Assembly (NCBI GenBank): GCA_040756735.1
Contig: JBFLYC010000009.1
Coordinates: 54,607 to 118,606, forward strand
Source: JBFLYC01 sp040756735
GTDB taxonomy: Bacteria; Bacillota; DSM-16504; Desulfitibacterales; Desulfitibacteraceae
Direction: 5' to 3'
Length of the DNA: 64,000 bases
Shown: positions 32,473-42,000 of the stretch, one piece after another
How the letters are laid out: the number at the start of each line of letters is the position of its first letter
Numbering within the stretch: position 1 is the first letter of the stretch
Made by a program: the position numbers and the translations under genes
Notes under the pieces: model-generated
Databases searched by the model: none
What the model was told of the DNA's origin: nothing
Seen by the model: only the letters and a program-made list of their open reading frames with translations

Positions 32473-34690
32473 AGTTTTTGACCGTGCCACTGATCATTTT
32501 ATTGTTAGCGGTAATGTCACACAGGCAGTGGAACTGATCATGAGGGAAAGCGTAAATATTGGCCCTTTTGAAGCTCTTGAACAGATCAGGTTATGGTTCA
32601 AGCTCCTTCCTGACGATGTTGTGAACAATAATCCGGTTTTGCTTTATATTAAGAGCTACATTTTTATGAGAGGTGAGGCAGATGCCCTAATTCTATTAAA
32701 AAAAGCGCTGCTAAAATTCAGGGAAACTAATGATGTGATCATGCAGCTTAAAACGCTGTTTTCTATTGTCCATTTTTACGCCTACAGGAATTACGCAGAA
32801 AATATTATAAGTACTCTTGATCAGGTACAGGCGCTGTTCCAGTCTGCAGACAATCCAGAGTTTGAAGGGATAATTGCTGTCACAGATCTCCAGAAGGCTT
32901 TTTGGGAAGAAAGGTTTTCCAGAGGGGTTGATTTGAGCAGACGGGCAAACTCCTATGAACTGGTCGATGACTGGAAGTGGTTGGCTCTCGTGTATTCATG
33001 CCAATTGCATTATCTGCTCGGAGAATTGGATACAGCCGAGAGTTTCATCAAGGAAGCTTTTGAGATGGAGTTGATCAAAAAGGCGGAAATGATCAAGGGT
33101 TTTGCTCTTTTGTTTTTTGCTGTTGTTTTACAGCTCAAGAACGACAGAACGGTCTTTTCTGCAGTAAAAGACAAACTGATGGCCATCGGCGAGAAGTATA
33201 ATTTTCAGTTGATCCTAGGCTATGGTAAAAGACTGTTAGCACTTGAAAGCTACTATGTACACGATCCGGAAACAGCGCTGGAACTGCTGAAGTCCAGCAC
33301 AGAGCATTTTGAACGTCTGGAAAATCACGCCATGGATTCATTGAATAAACTTACCCGGTGCCTGTGGTTGTCCAGGCAAAGAAATCCAGAGGAGCTGCTT
33401 GAAGATGCAAAGCAGGCATATAGTGTATTGTCTTCCACGAGGCCGGGGTTTTGCCTTCTGGAAATAGGGCAGTCCATACTCGGGGCCGTGGCCAGGGAGG
33501 CGGGGGACTATGACTTTGCGGAGCAAGTTCTTTTGGCCTCAATCAAAAAGAGCAGGTCCACGAAGGCAAAACAAATCCTATGCGGCTCCTGCCTGCATCT
33601 GGCAAAGGTGTATTACGACACCGGGGACAGGGTCAAGGGAGAGGAAACTCTAAGACAGGCTTTTTATATTGCTTCAACGAATGGGTATTTTATGTTGTGG
33701 GATCTGCACCTGCCAACCCTGGTTGAAATGTCGGCACAGTGCGTAATGAGCGGTATTTATAGTGAATATGCCATAGAATTGATTGACAGATATTATGGAA
33801 AGGAGGCAGCTGAATTCTTCAGGGACAATGCGATTGCTGCCGAAGACTCAACAATGGGAGATTTCTGCCGCGAGTTTACGTCTCTTTATGGGGTAAAAAG
33901 TGATCCGGTTTCTCCAAGAATGAATGCCGGTCTGTTTGGCAAATTCAATATCAAAGTAAATGGTGTTCTCATCCCTCAAAGTGAATGGAAGACAAGAAAA
34001 ATAGAAGGCATTTTGAAATATCTGATCCTCCATCGCGGCAGGATAGTAACCCGTGAGCACTTGATGGAGTTGTTCTGGCCTGTGGCTGACAAAAAGTCAG
34101 CTTCAATGTCGCTGCGGGCCGCCCTGTATGAATTGAGAAAAGTATTAAAACGGCATGGCATTCCACCTGAAGGAAATTCTGCATTTATACAAGAAAAAAG
34201 CGGCTGCCTGATCGTACCGGGCGGAAGCACACTGCTGGTGGATACGGAAATGTTTTTGTCACTCTACGACGAGTTAAAGCAGCTGCCGGACAGCGAATAC
34301 GGAAAGGTAAAGCGAACAAAACTCCTGGAAAGAATGGTTTCTATCTATAAGGGTAACATTTTGGAGGATGAAATATATGAAGACTGGACTTTTTTTGAAC
34401 GGGAGGAATTTAAATCAAAATTCCTGGAATCAGTTCTCTCTTTAAATTCAATCTATATGGATAGACAAGAGCATGAAAAAGCTGAAAAGCTGTTGTTAAA
34501 AACTCTTGCCTTGGACCCGAATAATGAAGAAGCTTGCCTATGTCTCTTAAATTTGTACATTTCTACCAATCAAAGAACTCGTGCGATAAAACTCTATGCA
34601 AACTTTGAAAAGCGCTTAAAAGAAGAACTTGATCTGGAACCTGATGAAAAACTATCCTCTGTGGCAAAAAAACTGGCCCCTAAGAAATAG
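32462..34690 (+). CDS. C-terminal half of split regulator: TPR arm, winged helix and BTAD
   Basis: A 742-residue piece. Residues 1-470 are helical, TPR-like repeats (AVELIMRES, ALELLKSSTEHFERLENHA, YDFAEQVLLASIKKSRSTKA). Residues about 485-565 form a winged-helix DNA-binding domain (FGKFNIKVNGVLIPQSEWK, LRAALYELRKVLKRHG). The last 150 residues are a bacterial transcriptional activator domain (LLERMVSIYKGNILEDEIYE, LYANFEKRLKEELDLEPDEK). This matches AfsR/SARP-type activators. Its TTG start overlaps the previous ORF stop by 11 bases in the +1 frame and has no good ribosome binding site, so a frameshifted single gene is likelier than two. Confidence 0.8.
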   Translation: MQVKVFDRATDHFIVSGNVTQAVELIMRESVNIGPFEALEQIRLWFKLLPDDVVNNNPVLLYIKSYIFMRGEADALILLKKALLKFRETNDVIMQLKTLFSIVHFYAYRNYAENIISTLDQVQALFQSADNPEFEGIIAVTDLQKAFWEERFSRGVDLSRRANSYELVDDWKWLALVYSCQLHYLLGELDTAESFIKEAFEMELIKKAEMIKGFALLFFAVVLQLKNDRTVFSAVKDKLMAIGEKYNFQLILGYGKRLLALESYYVHDPETALELLKSSTEHFERLENHAMDSLNKLTRCLWLSRQRNPEELLEDAKQAYSVLSSTRPGFCLLEIGQSILGAVAREAGDYDFAEQVLLASIKKSRSTKAKQILCGSCLHLAKVYYDTGDRVKGEETLRQAFYIASTNGYFMLWDLHLPTLVEMSAQCVMSGIYSEYAIELIDRYYGKEAAEFFRDNAIAAEDSTMGDFCREFTSLYGVKSDPVSPRMNAGLFGKFNIKVNGVLIPQSEWKTRKIEGILKYLILHRGRIVTREHLMELFWPVADKKSASMSLRAALYELRKVLKRHGIPPEGNSAFIQEKSGCLIVPGGSTLLVDTEMFLSLYDELKQLPDSEYGKVKRTKLLERMVSIYKGNILEDEIYEDWTFFEREEFKSKFLESVLSLNSIYMDRQEHEKAEKLLLKTLALDPNNEEACLCLLNLYISTNQRTRAIKLYANFEKRLKEELDLEPDEKLSSVAKKLAPKK

Positions 34691-34731
34691 GAGCCAGGTT
34701 CCTTCATTAAATATATACCTAATTTATTAAT

Positions 34732-34758
34732 ATATAGGCTTCATAATATAGGCTTCAT
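34732..34758 (+). repeat. Tandem 13-bp direct repeats before the small-RNA promoter
   Basis: ATATAGGCTTCAT occurs at 34732-34744 and again at 34746-34758 with a 14-bp period. It ends 3 bp before a TTGACT -35 element, a position suited to an activator or repressor. Confidence 0.55.
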
Positions 34759-34761
34759 TTC

Positions 34762-34791
34762 TTGACTAAAACTACCCCTTATGTTTATAAT
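34762..34791 (+). promoter_or_regulatory. Promoter of a candidate antitoxin RNA
   Basis: TTGACT, an 18-base spacer and a perfect TATAAT. No protein-coding gene follows; the transcript would start near 34798 and end at the terminator at 34876-34913. Confidence 0.7.
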
Positions 34792-34797
34792 ATAAAC

Positions 34798-34913
34798 ATA
34801 ACACTATATATTTGATGTATTCAGGTAATCGGATCCGCAAAGATGCGGATGCCTAGTGGAAGATTAAATAAATTTAATCACACTGCATGGCGGTGCAGGG
34901 TGATTATTTTTTT
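34798..34913 (+). ncRNA. Candidate type I antitoxin small RNA
   Basis: A predicted RNA of about 115 bases. It has a strong promoter, a first hairpin (ATCCGC/GCGGAT near 34832-34849) and a terminator hairpin with T7. It contains no ORF with a ribosome binding site. Its 3' end runs antisense to the stop codon and 3' untranslated part of the convergent toxin gene, as in txpA/RatA and bsrG/SR4 pairs. Start and end are predicted from sequence only. The 5' part and the toxin leader share the sequence GGTAATCGGAT in inverted orientation. Confidence 0.55.
34876..34913. terminator. Shared terminator of the toxin-antitoxin pair
   Basis: AATCAC and GTGATT plus CTGCA and TGCAG form an 11-bp stem with one mismatch and a 6-base loop, followed by T7 on the plus strand. 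On the minus strand it follows the toxin stop and is trailed by a weaker T-rich stretch, so it may work both ways. Confidence 0.75.
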
Positions 34914-34987
34914 ATCCTGAATTTCAGGATAGCTATAACGAACAATCCGAACATTATCATTAATGATAATACTTCGTATGTATTCAT
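34904..34987 (-). CDS. Holin-like type I toxin, 27 residues
   Basis: A very short ORF: a polar start (MNTYEVLSLMIMFG), one membrane helix continuing FVIAILKF, and a basic end RIKK. The tyrosine-glutamate opening followed by LSLMI.FG matches the Firmicute Hol-Tox/TxpA-type membrane toxins. AAGGGGGTGG lies 9 bases before the ATG. The start codon also overlaps the stop of a seven-codon upstream ORF (TAATG). A promoter at 35063-35091 fits. Convergent to it is a strong promoter and terminator for a small RNA. Together these support a type I toxin-antitoxin locus; toxicity is inferred. Confidence 0.65.
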   Translation of the reverse strand: MNTYEVLSLMIMFGLFVIAILKFRIKK

Positions 34988-35062
34988 TATAAGCGACCAC
35001 CCCCTTCCATTAGGGAATGAGATGGCAACCACACCCTGCATTTATCCGATTACCTTATCAAT

Positions 35063-35091
35063 ATAGTAACATAGGGAACACCTGTACGCAA
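35063..35091 (-). promoter_or_regulatory. Promoter of the holin-like toxin
   Basis: On the minus strand TTGCGT, a 17-base spacer and TACTAT. The mRNA would begin near 35056 with a leader of about 70 bases that starts with GGTAATCGGAT. Confidence 0.55.
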
Positions 35092-35114
35092 TTATAGTTA
35101 TAGTAAAAACATGA

Positions 35115-36905
35115 CTAAAAATTGTGCGTCTGCCTAGTGGTGAAAGTCACTTCATCTTTATTCTTGGAGGATCCTTTATTCACCATGTCAACGTACTCCC
35201 ACGCTGAGCCCCAGCCCCATTGCTCGTAACTCTTGAGAAATTCCTGGACAGCTGCATCTGTGATGGCTGCAGAATACCACACCTTAAAAGTAGTGGTTTC
35301 ACCCCAATACCTGTCGCACCATTCGTTCATCGGCAGGGGCAGAGGGTTCGTTATGCTCAAATTGAAGTAATCGTTGTTCTCAACCAGGTATACAGGTATT
35401 CTAAGAGTCTGGCCTGGTTTGAGAGAGGGTACTGGTATATTGTTTACCGGCCGGAAGACATCTTTCGCCCACTGGTCTGCATCTATAATGATAAGAGTGC
35501 CTGGAGTAGTGGGTTTGCCGGCTGTATTGGTTAATACAATATTCAATGTTGCGTTCCGGTACTGGAAGTCCGGGTCGAGCTTGATGAAATCAAGACCCAG
35601 AGGGGGCTGCCCGTTGTTCGCCTTGGACCCTGCGCCCTCAGCCTCATCCAGCAGCTTATCCAGCCCGGCTTTCACCACATCGGCCGGCACTCCCGCCTCC
35701 TCTGCTATTGTCGCAGCCAGGTATTCCACTCCACCCTCCAGGAGCTGCTCGAAGTTTGGTATGCTGGGGGGTATGCCCAGGGCAGCCAGGCCGGCGTTGA
35801 GCGCCATGTTCAGACCGGCTTTGCACGTGTCGCCACAGAAGGGAATCGCGGCGGCAACAATATTAATGCAGGTTGCCTTGATGGAATCCCAGGCATTGGA
35901 TACCCAGTTCAGCACACCGGTGATGAAATTGAAGACAGAGCTGAAGAAATCGCCGACATGGTCCCAGAACCCCTTTTTCTCCGGCTGCGGAGTTAGGTCA
36001 AGCTTTTGGCCAACATGGTACAGGTCGCGCCAGGTAAGATTGCTGACACCGGGGAAGATCGGCTTATCACCGGGGTCTTTGTAGACAACAAACCTATAGA
36101 CCCAGTTTGGGTCCTCAAACTGTATGGGCTGATAGCTTTTGATTTTGACTGCGGGAGCTACATACTCCACCGTCAACCGGTCATAATCTGGAAAATAAGG
36201 CTGAAATCTCTCGCCAGGCTCCCCGTAAAGCACACTCCTGGTGTCCGAGGGGTATCCCTTGTAATTACCGTCATAGCTCGCAACCACCGGAACAACCCTG
36301 ATGTAATAGCGCAGATTGCCGCCGGCGGCAAGGGCATACTGCAGGTCTCCCATTTCAACCATTTTAACGCCGGTCGGCCCGATAGCTCCCTGGATCGGCG
36401 ATACAATGACCTGGGTACCTCCGCCCGTGCCTGATGAGCTGTCGCCTGTTATTAGATTAGGGTCCAAGCTGGGTACAAATGCCCTGCTGAGGTCCTGGAG
36501 GAGATTGCCGGTACTGCCCGTATTACCCTGCGTATCAGCAGGCGGCCGGGGAGAAAACTTCCCGAAATCAATCTTGAACTCGTATTCGTTGGCAGCGAGC
36601 CTACCCTTGGCCACGATACCCTAGGCATTAGCCCAATCCTCTCCGCTGTCATTGAAAGGCAGAACTGATACCTGCCAGTAAGCGTAAACCACCCCGGCCT
36701 TATCGGTTGACCATTCATACCACCAGCTCGCATCCGGATATATCCAGTCAATAAAATAATCATCTTTTTCCACGTAAGCCCCGGTCTCATAATGGGGTCT
36801 TCCTCCGTGGTTAGAGGCACGCAGGATAGTGTTAGAAACGCCGGAAAGCGTTATCTGCGGTTGTCCGAACACGACTTCCACTGGCCGCTGACGGGGTACC
36901 CACAC
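35115..36905 (-). pseudogene. Middle and C-terminal parts of an interrupted surface-protein gene
   Basis: This frame continues the protein of 36832-38223 after a frameshift near 36890. It carries a second copy of the repeat module: DDYFIDWIYPDASWWYEW and YAYWQVSVLPFNDSGEDW, compare GVFIDWSLTDQKWWFKWA and VVWQVSLFPFLGDGTDW in the first part. It is then cut by an in-frame TAG at 36621-36623. The same frame resumes as IVAKGRLAANEYEFKIDFGK, matching LLASGRFSAAEKEFSIDFAS of the first copy. The remaining 499 residues have a central helical region and beta-rich ends without a recognised domain. A downstream ORF from 36614 could be translated only from a GTG without a clear ribosome binding site. Confidence 0.75.
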
Positions 36906-38223
36906 ATTTGTCCTGGGAGTTCAACAGGACAACCCGGACGTAATACTTCCGGCTGGATACACCCGGTAATGTTGCTGTAAGCTGCTTCATATCCAGATTG
37001 GCCGCGGACACGCATGTCGGACAGTCATTATCCTGCTTCCCGGGGTTTAAAGCAATATTAGGATTAACCAAGGTCATTTGTCCGGACGAGTCCGTCCGGT
37101 TAATTAAATAGGTGGTAAACCTGAGCGCCGTTTGATACCTTTCTCGCACGAACTCCGACAGGTTTTGCTGCTGAAGCGCGCTGCTGAGGGCTTTCTCAAT
37201 GAGCGGTACGGTAATCTTGTCTAGCCGGTAAGCATTTACTTCTGACTGCCCGGCCAGGAAGCTCGCGAAGTCAATTGAGAATTCCTTTTCGGCTGCGCTG
37301 AATCTGCCGCTGGCCAAAAGCCCCGGCGGATTTCTCCAATCAGTACCGTCGCCCAGAAACGGGAACAGAGAGACCTGCCAGACAACGGATGTTACCACGC
37401 TCTCCGGCTTATACCAGTTCTGCAGCGGCCCCCCGGCCCACTTAAACCACCATTTCTGGTCCGTCAGGCTCCAGTCAATGAACACACCATCACCTTTCAC
37501 GTATTTGTGCGCAGAGGACCCGGTGGGTTTGCCCGTCAGGGCCGATACCAGCAGCTCGGTATCGCTTATTGGTTGAAAATTGTAAGAGTTGGCACGGTGC
37601 GAAAGGTCGGGCGGGTTGGTCGGACTTGCTGCCAGATTAACACCGGCAGGACGGTCGGAAACCTTATACATACCGGTAAACTGACTGGTGCCGAGAGAAA
37701 GACCGGACCCTGTTTGGATATCGCCCGGCAGGGTAATACCGGGTGCAGTGGAGGCTGCAGCATCAGCTGAGACGATGGAAACCTTCCGCTTTTCACCATC
37801 CCAGGAAACCTGTGCCCCAAGTGCTTCACCTATAAAACGCAGGGGAACCAGGGTACAACTGTTGACTATTTGGGCCGGCACATCTAATGTTACCTGGGCA
37901 TTGTTTCTTTTGGCATTAATACTGCCAATCTTTAAGTAGAGAGTCACATCGCCCTTGACAGCCGTGACGCTCTGTTCCACCTGGTTCCACTCCACTGTGG
38001 CACCCAGAGCCTCAAAAATGGCCCGCAGGGGCACTAGGGTACGACCCTGCACTATAAGCGGAGCCGTATCCATGGATAGTGGTGAGCCATCAATTGCAAC
38101 CTGAATCCCTGGCGGTTCAGGTTGGGGGTTTATAGCTAGAGCAGCGTTGGTAAATAACAGACAAAACAACAGCAAGGTGGCCCCCTGTTTAAATAAGCAT
38201 TTGATAATATGATTTTTTATCAT
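36832..38223 (-). CDS. N-terminal part of interrupted surface protein with copper amine oxidase N-domain
   Basis: A 463-residue piece with a signal peptide (residues 12-29, ending NAALAINPQPEPPG). It is followed by the copper amine oxidase N1-like domain (LIVQGRTLVPLRAIFEALGA, LYLKIGSINAKRN, VNSCTLVPLRFIGEALGAQV). A tryptophan-rich module (FIDWSLTDQKWWFKWAGG) and KYYVRVVLLNSQDKCVG follow, after which the frame is lost and ends in unrelated residues. Start is the ATG at 38223 with GGAGGTGG upstream. The full product with the downstream frame would be about 1030 residues. It is probably a cell-surface protein now inactivated, unless the breaks are sequence errors. Confidence 0.75.
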   Translation of the reverse strand: MIKNHIIKCLFKQGATLLLFCLLFTNAALAINPQPEPPGIQVAIDGSPLSMDTAPLIVQGRTLVPLRAIFEALGATVEWNQVEQSVTAVKGDVTLYLKIGSINAKRNNAQVTLDVPAQIVNSCTLVPLRFIGEALGAQVSWDGEKRKVSIVSADAAASTAPGITLPGDIQTGSGLSLGTSQFTGMYKVSDRPAGVNLAASPTNPPDLSHRANSYNFQPISDTELLVSALTGKPTGSSAHKYVKGDGVFIDWSLTDQKWWFKWAGGPLQNWYKPESVVTSVVWQVSLFPFLGDGTDWRNPPGLLASGRFSAAEKEFSIDFASFLAGQSEVNAYRLDKITVPLIEKALSSALQQQNLSEFVRERYQTALRFTTYLINRTDSSGQMTLVNPNIALNPGKQDNDCPTCVSAANLDMKQLTATLPGVSSRKYYVRVVLLNSQDKCVGTPSAASGSRVRTTADNAFRRF

Positions 38224-38410
38224 ATTCCACCTCCAATCCATAAAGCTTTCTTTTTCTTCAAGCAGATTCTGGTCATTGCTACAGCTAACCAAGGTGAGAC
38301 TTAACCTTTATGTTACAGTATAATGTCCAAACGTGAAATTAATATAAAATGTGGTAAAAGTATGATGCTTGTTATTGAGAGATTTTTTGACTGCCAAACA
38401 GTTTTAAAAT

Positions 38411-38449
38411 AAAAAGGACTGGTCCTTATTATCCATCAAGAACCAGCCC
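38411..38449 (-). terminator. Intrinsic terminator of the DUF2680-like gene
   Basis: A 12-bp stem (GGACTGGTCCTT with AAGAACCAGCCC on the plus strand, two G-U pairs on the minus strand) followed on the minus strand by TTTTTATTTT. It lies 14 bases after the stop. Confidence 0.85.
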
Positions 38450-38462
38450 ACTTTTTAAAACG

Positions 38463-38795
38463 CTATTGTGAATACTTCCGGTTGCATTTAGCCCATTTCG
38501 GGATAAATCCATTCTGTTCAAGCTTCTCATAGCGTTTCTCCAACCGAGAAATCATATAGTCTCCCTTTTCTTTTGTTATGACCCCATACTCCACATATTT
38601 GGATATCACTTCTTTTTGCTTTTCAAGAATACCTTTGTGAAGGGCAGCTATCTCTTCCTTTTGTGCTTCTGTTAACTGTACTGCTGCATTTCCTGAATCA
38701 GTGTTTAGAGAGTCATCTGCAAGAACAGGAATTACTCCCAGTACGGCAACAAATACCAGCACAGCAGCCATTAAAGTTATTCCAAATCTGTGCAT
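38463..38795 (-). CDS. Secreted DUF2680 (YckD-like) protein
   Basis: A 110-residue protein with a signal peptide (residues 5-26, ending VIPVLADD). A helical charged domain follows: LTEAQKEEIAALHKGILEKQ, VISKYVEYGVITKEKGDYMI, and SRLEKRYEKLEQNGFIP. This is the DUF2680/YckD pattern found in Bacilli and Clostridia; the function is unknown. GGAGTGA lies before the ATG. It is a single-gene unit with its own terminator, located between two surface-protein genes. Confidence 0.8.
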   Translation of the reverse strand: MHRFGITLMAAVLVFVAVLGVIPVLADDSLNTDSGNAAVQLTEAQKEEIAALHKGILEKQKEVISKYVEYGVITKEKGDYMISRLEKRYEKLEQNGFIPKWAKCNRKYSQ

Positions 38796-39057
38796 GAAAA
38801 GTCACTCCTTTCACTCTCAGTTGGTAATCTTAATTTCTACACAGCCATTTGTTTTTATACAAGATCAATTAATATTTAGTCTGCCAATTTAATTGTTATA
38901 TGCCTAATTTAGATTTTACAATGTTCCGCAGCTTGTGCTTCCAGCTGGCAGTGAAATTTCTTTACCCAGTTTATCAGCAGTCACACCAAGCACCCTGCCA
39001 TTTGCTAAAACATATTTCACTCAATGTGGTAATGTATAAGCCAAAATGGCCTGGCAG

Positions 39058-42000
39058 TTATCTTGCAAGTATGTTGTATAACACTTGAGCCGCCTGGGCT
39101 CTAGTAGTTGTATCCTTTGGCATCAGGTTTCCACCGCTGCCGGAAACAACCCCAGTTTCAACAAACAGTTTCATGGCTGGTATGGCATATGAGGCAATCT
39201 CTTCTGCATCCTTGAAGTCTGCAAGGGTCCTATCGCTGCTTCCTTTCGGCAGTTCACCAAGTTTCTCCAGCACATTATACAAGATAGTAAACATTTCCTG
39301 TCTGCTGATGTTGTTTTCAGGTAAATACAGATTGCTGCCCACACCCGATACAAGGTCAAGGCGTTTTGCCGTGCCGAGATACTTGGAATAGTATTTGTCT
39401 CCTGCGTCGGCAAAGTTATCTGTAATGTTTGCGTCCGGCTCTATTTCACATGCGTTCATCACCATGATAAGAAAGTCAGCACGTTTAATGTTGTTTTCAG
39501 GTGCAAAACTGCTGCTGCCCACACCGCTTACAACACCCCTTGCAGCCATATATAACACAGCCTTTTCATACCATGCTGTTTTCTTCACATCAATAAATTG
39601 AACGCTGTTGTAGCCAATGGCATATCTGGAGAAGTGTTTCACCATGAAGCTGACTGTTTTGGTCACCGGATCATACTTGCAGTTGGGTATGGTTTTTAAG
39701 CTGCCCTGGTCATCAATATAATAAATGACCACTGCATCCTTGTTTTCACCAGCCTTTAGTGTGTATGGCAGGGTAATGTTGACCGTACCCCCGCCAAATC
39801 CAGATACTTTTTCATCGCCTGCTGAGATTTTCAAATCATATATTGGTCTACCGCCAATTTTATCGACTAATGCTTTCCTTGCCTCTTCAGAATATTTCTC
39901 AAGAGCTTTCTGTACACTTACTTCTGCAACTGAAATATTGACCTTTGCGCCTGCTCCGGCTCCGGCTGCTGCGCTTTTTATAGTGTCCAGCGCTTTCTGG
40001 TCCAGAGTTAGCGTGCCTATACCTGCATCTATTACAAGGGCATCAGTCTTACTATAGGTGATTGCCTCCATGACGGATTGGGGAAATGAAATCTCTACTT
40101 CCTTAACATCTTTTTCTGCTTCCACCTTTATTTCAACTATAGCTTTTGCGTCGTCTCCAAGCTTTGCAGCTGCTTCCACAGCTTGAATCACCGCATCCTT
40201 TATTTGTGCTTCTGTTACCTGTGCTGCAGTCCTTCCATCAACACTCACAGCTGCTGCAGTTGTACTAACTTTTGCAATATTTCCAGATACTTCTATGGTT
40301 GAAATTACCTCTCTTTCACCAATTGTTCTGTTATCACTCCCATCAGAGGGTGCAGCCTTGCCACCGCCATTGCTTCCTCCAGTACCACCGCCAGAACCTG
40401 AGCTTTCGGTGCTGAAACTTGCGCCTTCGCTGGCCGTTGAGGCTTCATGAGTTTCTGTCTCCGCTGCCCTCTGGTAAAAAGTATAAGTTGTGCCTGCTGA
40501 AAGTCCGGTAAATACATTGGAACTCTGCCAGTTTGTACCGTCCTTGCTGAACTCGTATGCGGCATTGGGTGTAAGGGTTATGCTGGCAGTAGTCCTGCTG
40601 TCCATGGTTGGAGCTGCAGGCGCTGATGGACCGTCAGCCTTTGCCGTTGTCACGCTTGATGTGCCGGTCAAGCTGCCGGAATAATTTGATGAAGTTACCA
40701 CTACCGAAAGTGTTGCGCCAATGTCTGCCTCTACGACAGTATAAGTATTTCCGGTCGCACCGCTGATATCCGAGCCACTTCGCTTCCACTGGTAAAGCAA
40801 GGAAGCATCGCCTTGCTGGCCGGCTACCTCCGCCGCCAGGGTCTGGCCGTATTTTGGCACACCTATTATAGATACTGAGCCTGTAAGGGACTCCGGTCCT
40901 GAGACAGGGCTTTTGGATGCCCAAACTGTATTCCCGTAGGCGCCCATGTTAATCCGACCGCCGTTGGGAGTTGGTTCATTGCTGTAATCGGAGGCAGGAT
41001 CGCCCGCATCTATGCAGGGGCTAGTTACAGTATCCGTTGTTACCCAGCCGCCGTTCCCGTCGTTAACAGACGGATCCCAGCGTCCGGCCTCTGATTTAAG
41101 GTGGAAGTCGCCGCCTGAAGGGTTGGCAAATAGGGGGTCGGCGTCAATATTCCCGGTTCCCCCAAAGCCGCCTTGAATGTTTGAATACGTAATGACCGGA
41201 CCGGCGCTGTTAAGGGAAAGATTGCCGTAAGTGTTGCCATAAACAATGCTGTTTTTTATAGTTGGACTTGCCTGATACAAATATATGCCCTGCCGGTTAT
41301 TGGCCACCGTTACGTTGGTGATTTCCGGGTTTCCGCTTTGCACGTAAATGCCTAAGTTTCCTGATTTGTTATTGCCGTGGATCAGGGTATTGCTGATCCG
41401 GGCATTGCTGCTGCCTTCTTGAAGGTTCAGGGCATAAAAGTATTCACCGTACCAATTATCAAAAGGATTGATATTCCTGATTTCACAGTGTTTAATCTCA
41501 AGGTGTGTCGCATTTATCTGACTATATCTGATTCCAAAATCAAGGTGTTCAAAAAGGCAGTGCTCAAATCTTATCGGATTCGGGTTGCCCGAACTTTGAA
41601 GGTCTATGCCGCCGTTTGCCGCCGAGTAGGACGATCCAGGGTGATAACCCTGAAATACTATACGCTTTTCGGCAGTCCCTACAGCCTCAATCCTCCCCGA
41701 ACCCAGTACCGTTATATTTCTGTGCATGGCCAAACGTACGGTCTGCCCGGGAGCAATAGTCAAAGATCCTTCTATGTTACAACCGTAAGGCAGTTTATAA
41801 TAGTAACCTGCCGGCAGTTCTCCCCAGAAGGCATCAATGTCGGCGGGAATGCTGCCGATTATCTCGATTTCCCGGTATCCCTCAGGATAGTTTTCGAAAG
41901 TGACGGCATTTAGAGCCTGAAGGCCGTCGGGGTTGAGGCGGATGCCGGGACGGAGTGCCAGAGGGAATTTTGGTTGGTTTCCTCCCTTAAAGCTGTTGCC

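Noticed and set aside
32440..32475. Programmed +1 frameshift in the split regulator
   Set aside because: The junction lacks a recognised slippery site or stimulatory structure. Mutation or sequence error is more likely, though not excluded.
36621..36623. TAG read through as pyrrolysine or by suppression
   Set aside because: No pyl genes are in view, and a frameshift a few hundred bases upstream already breaks the gene. Decay or error is simpler.
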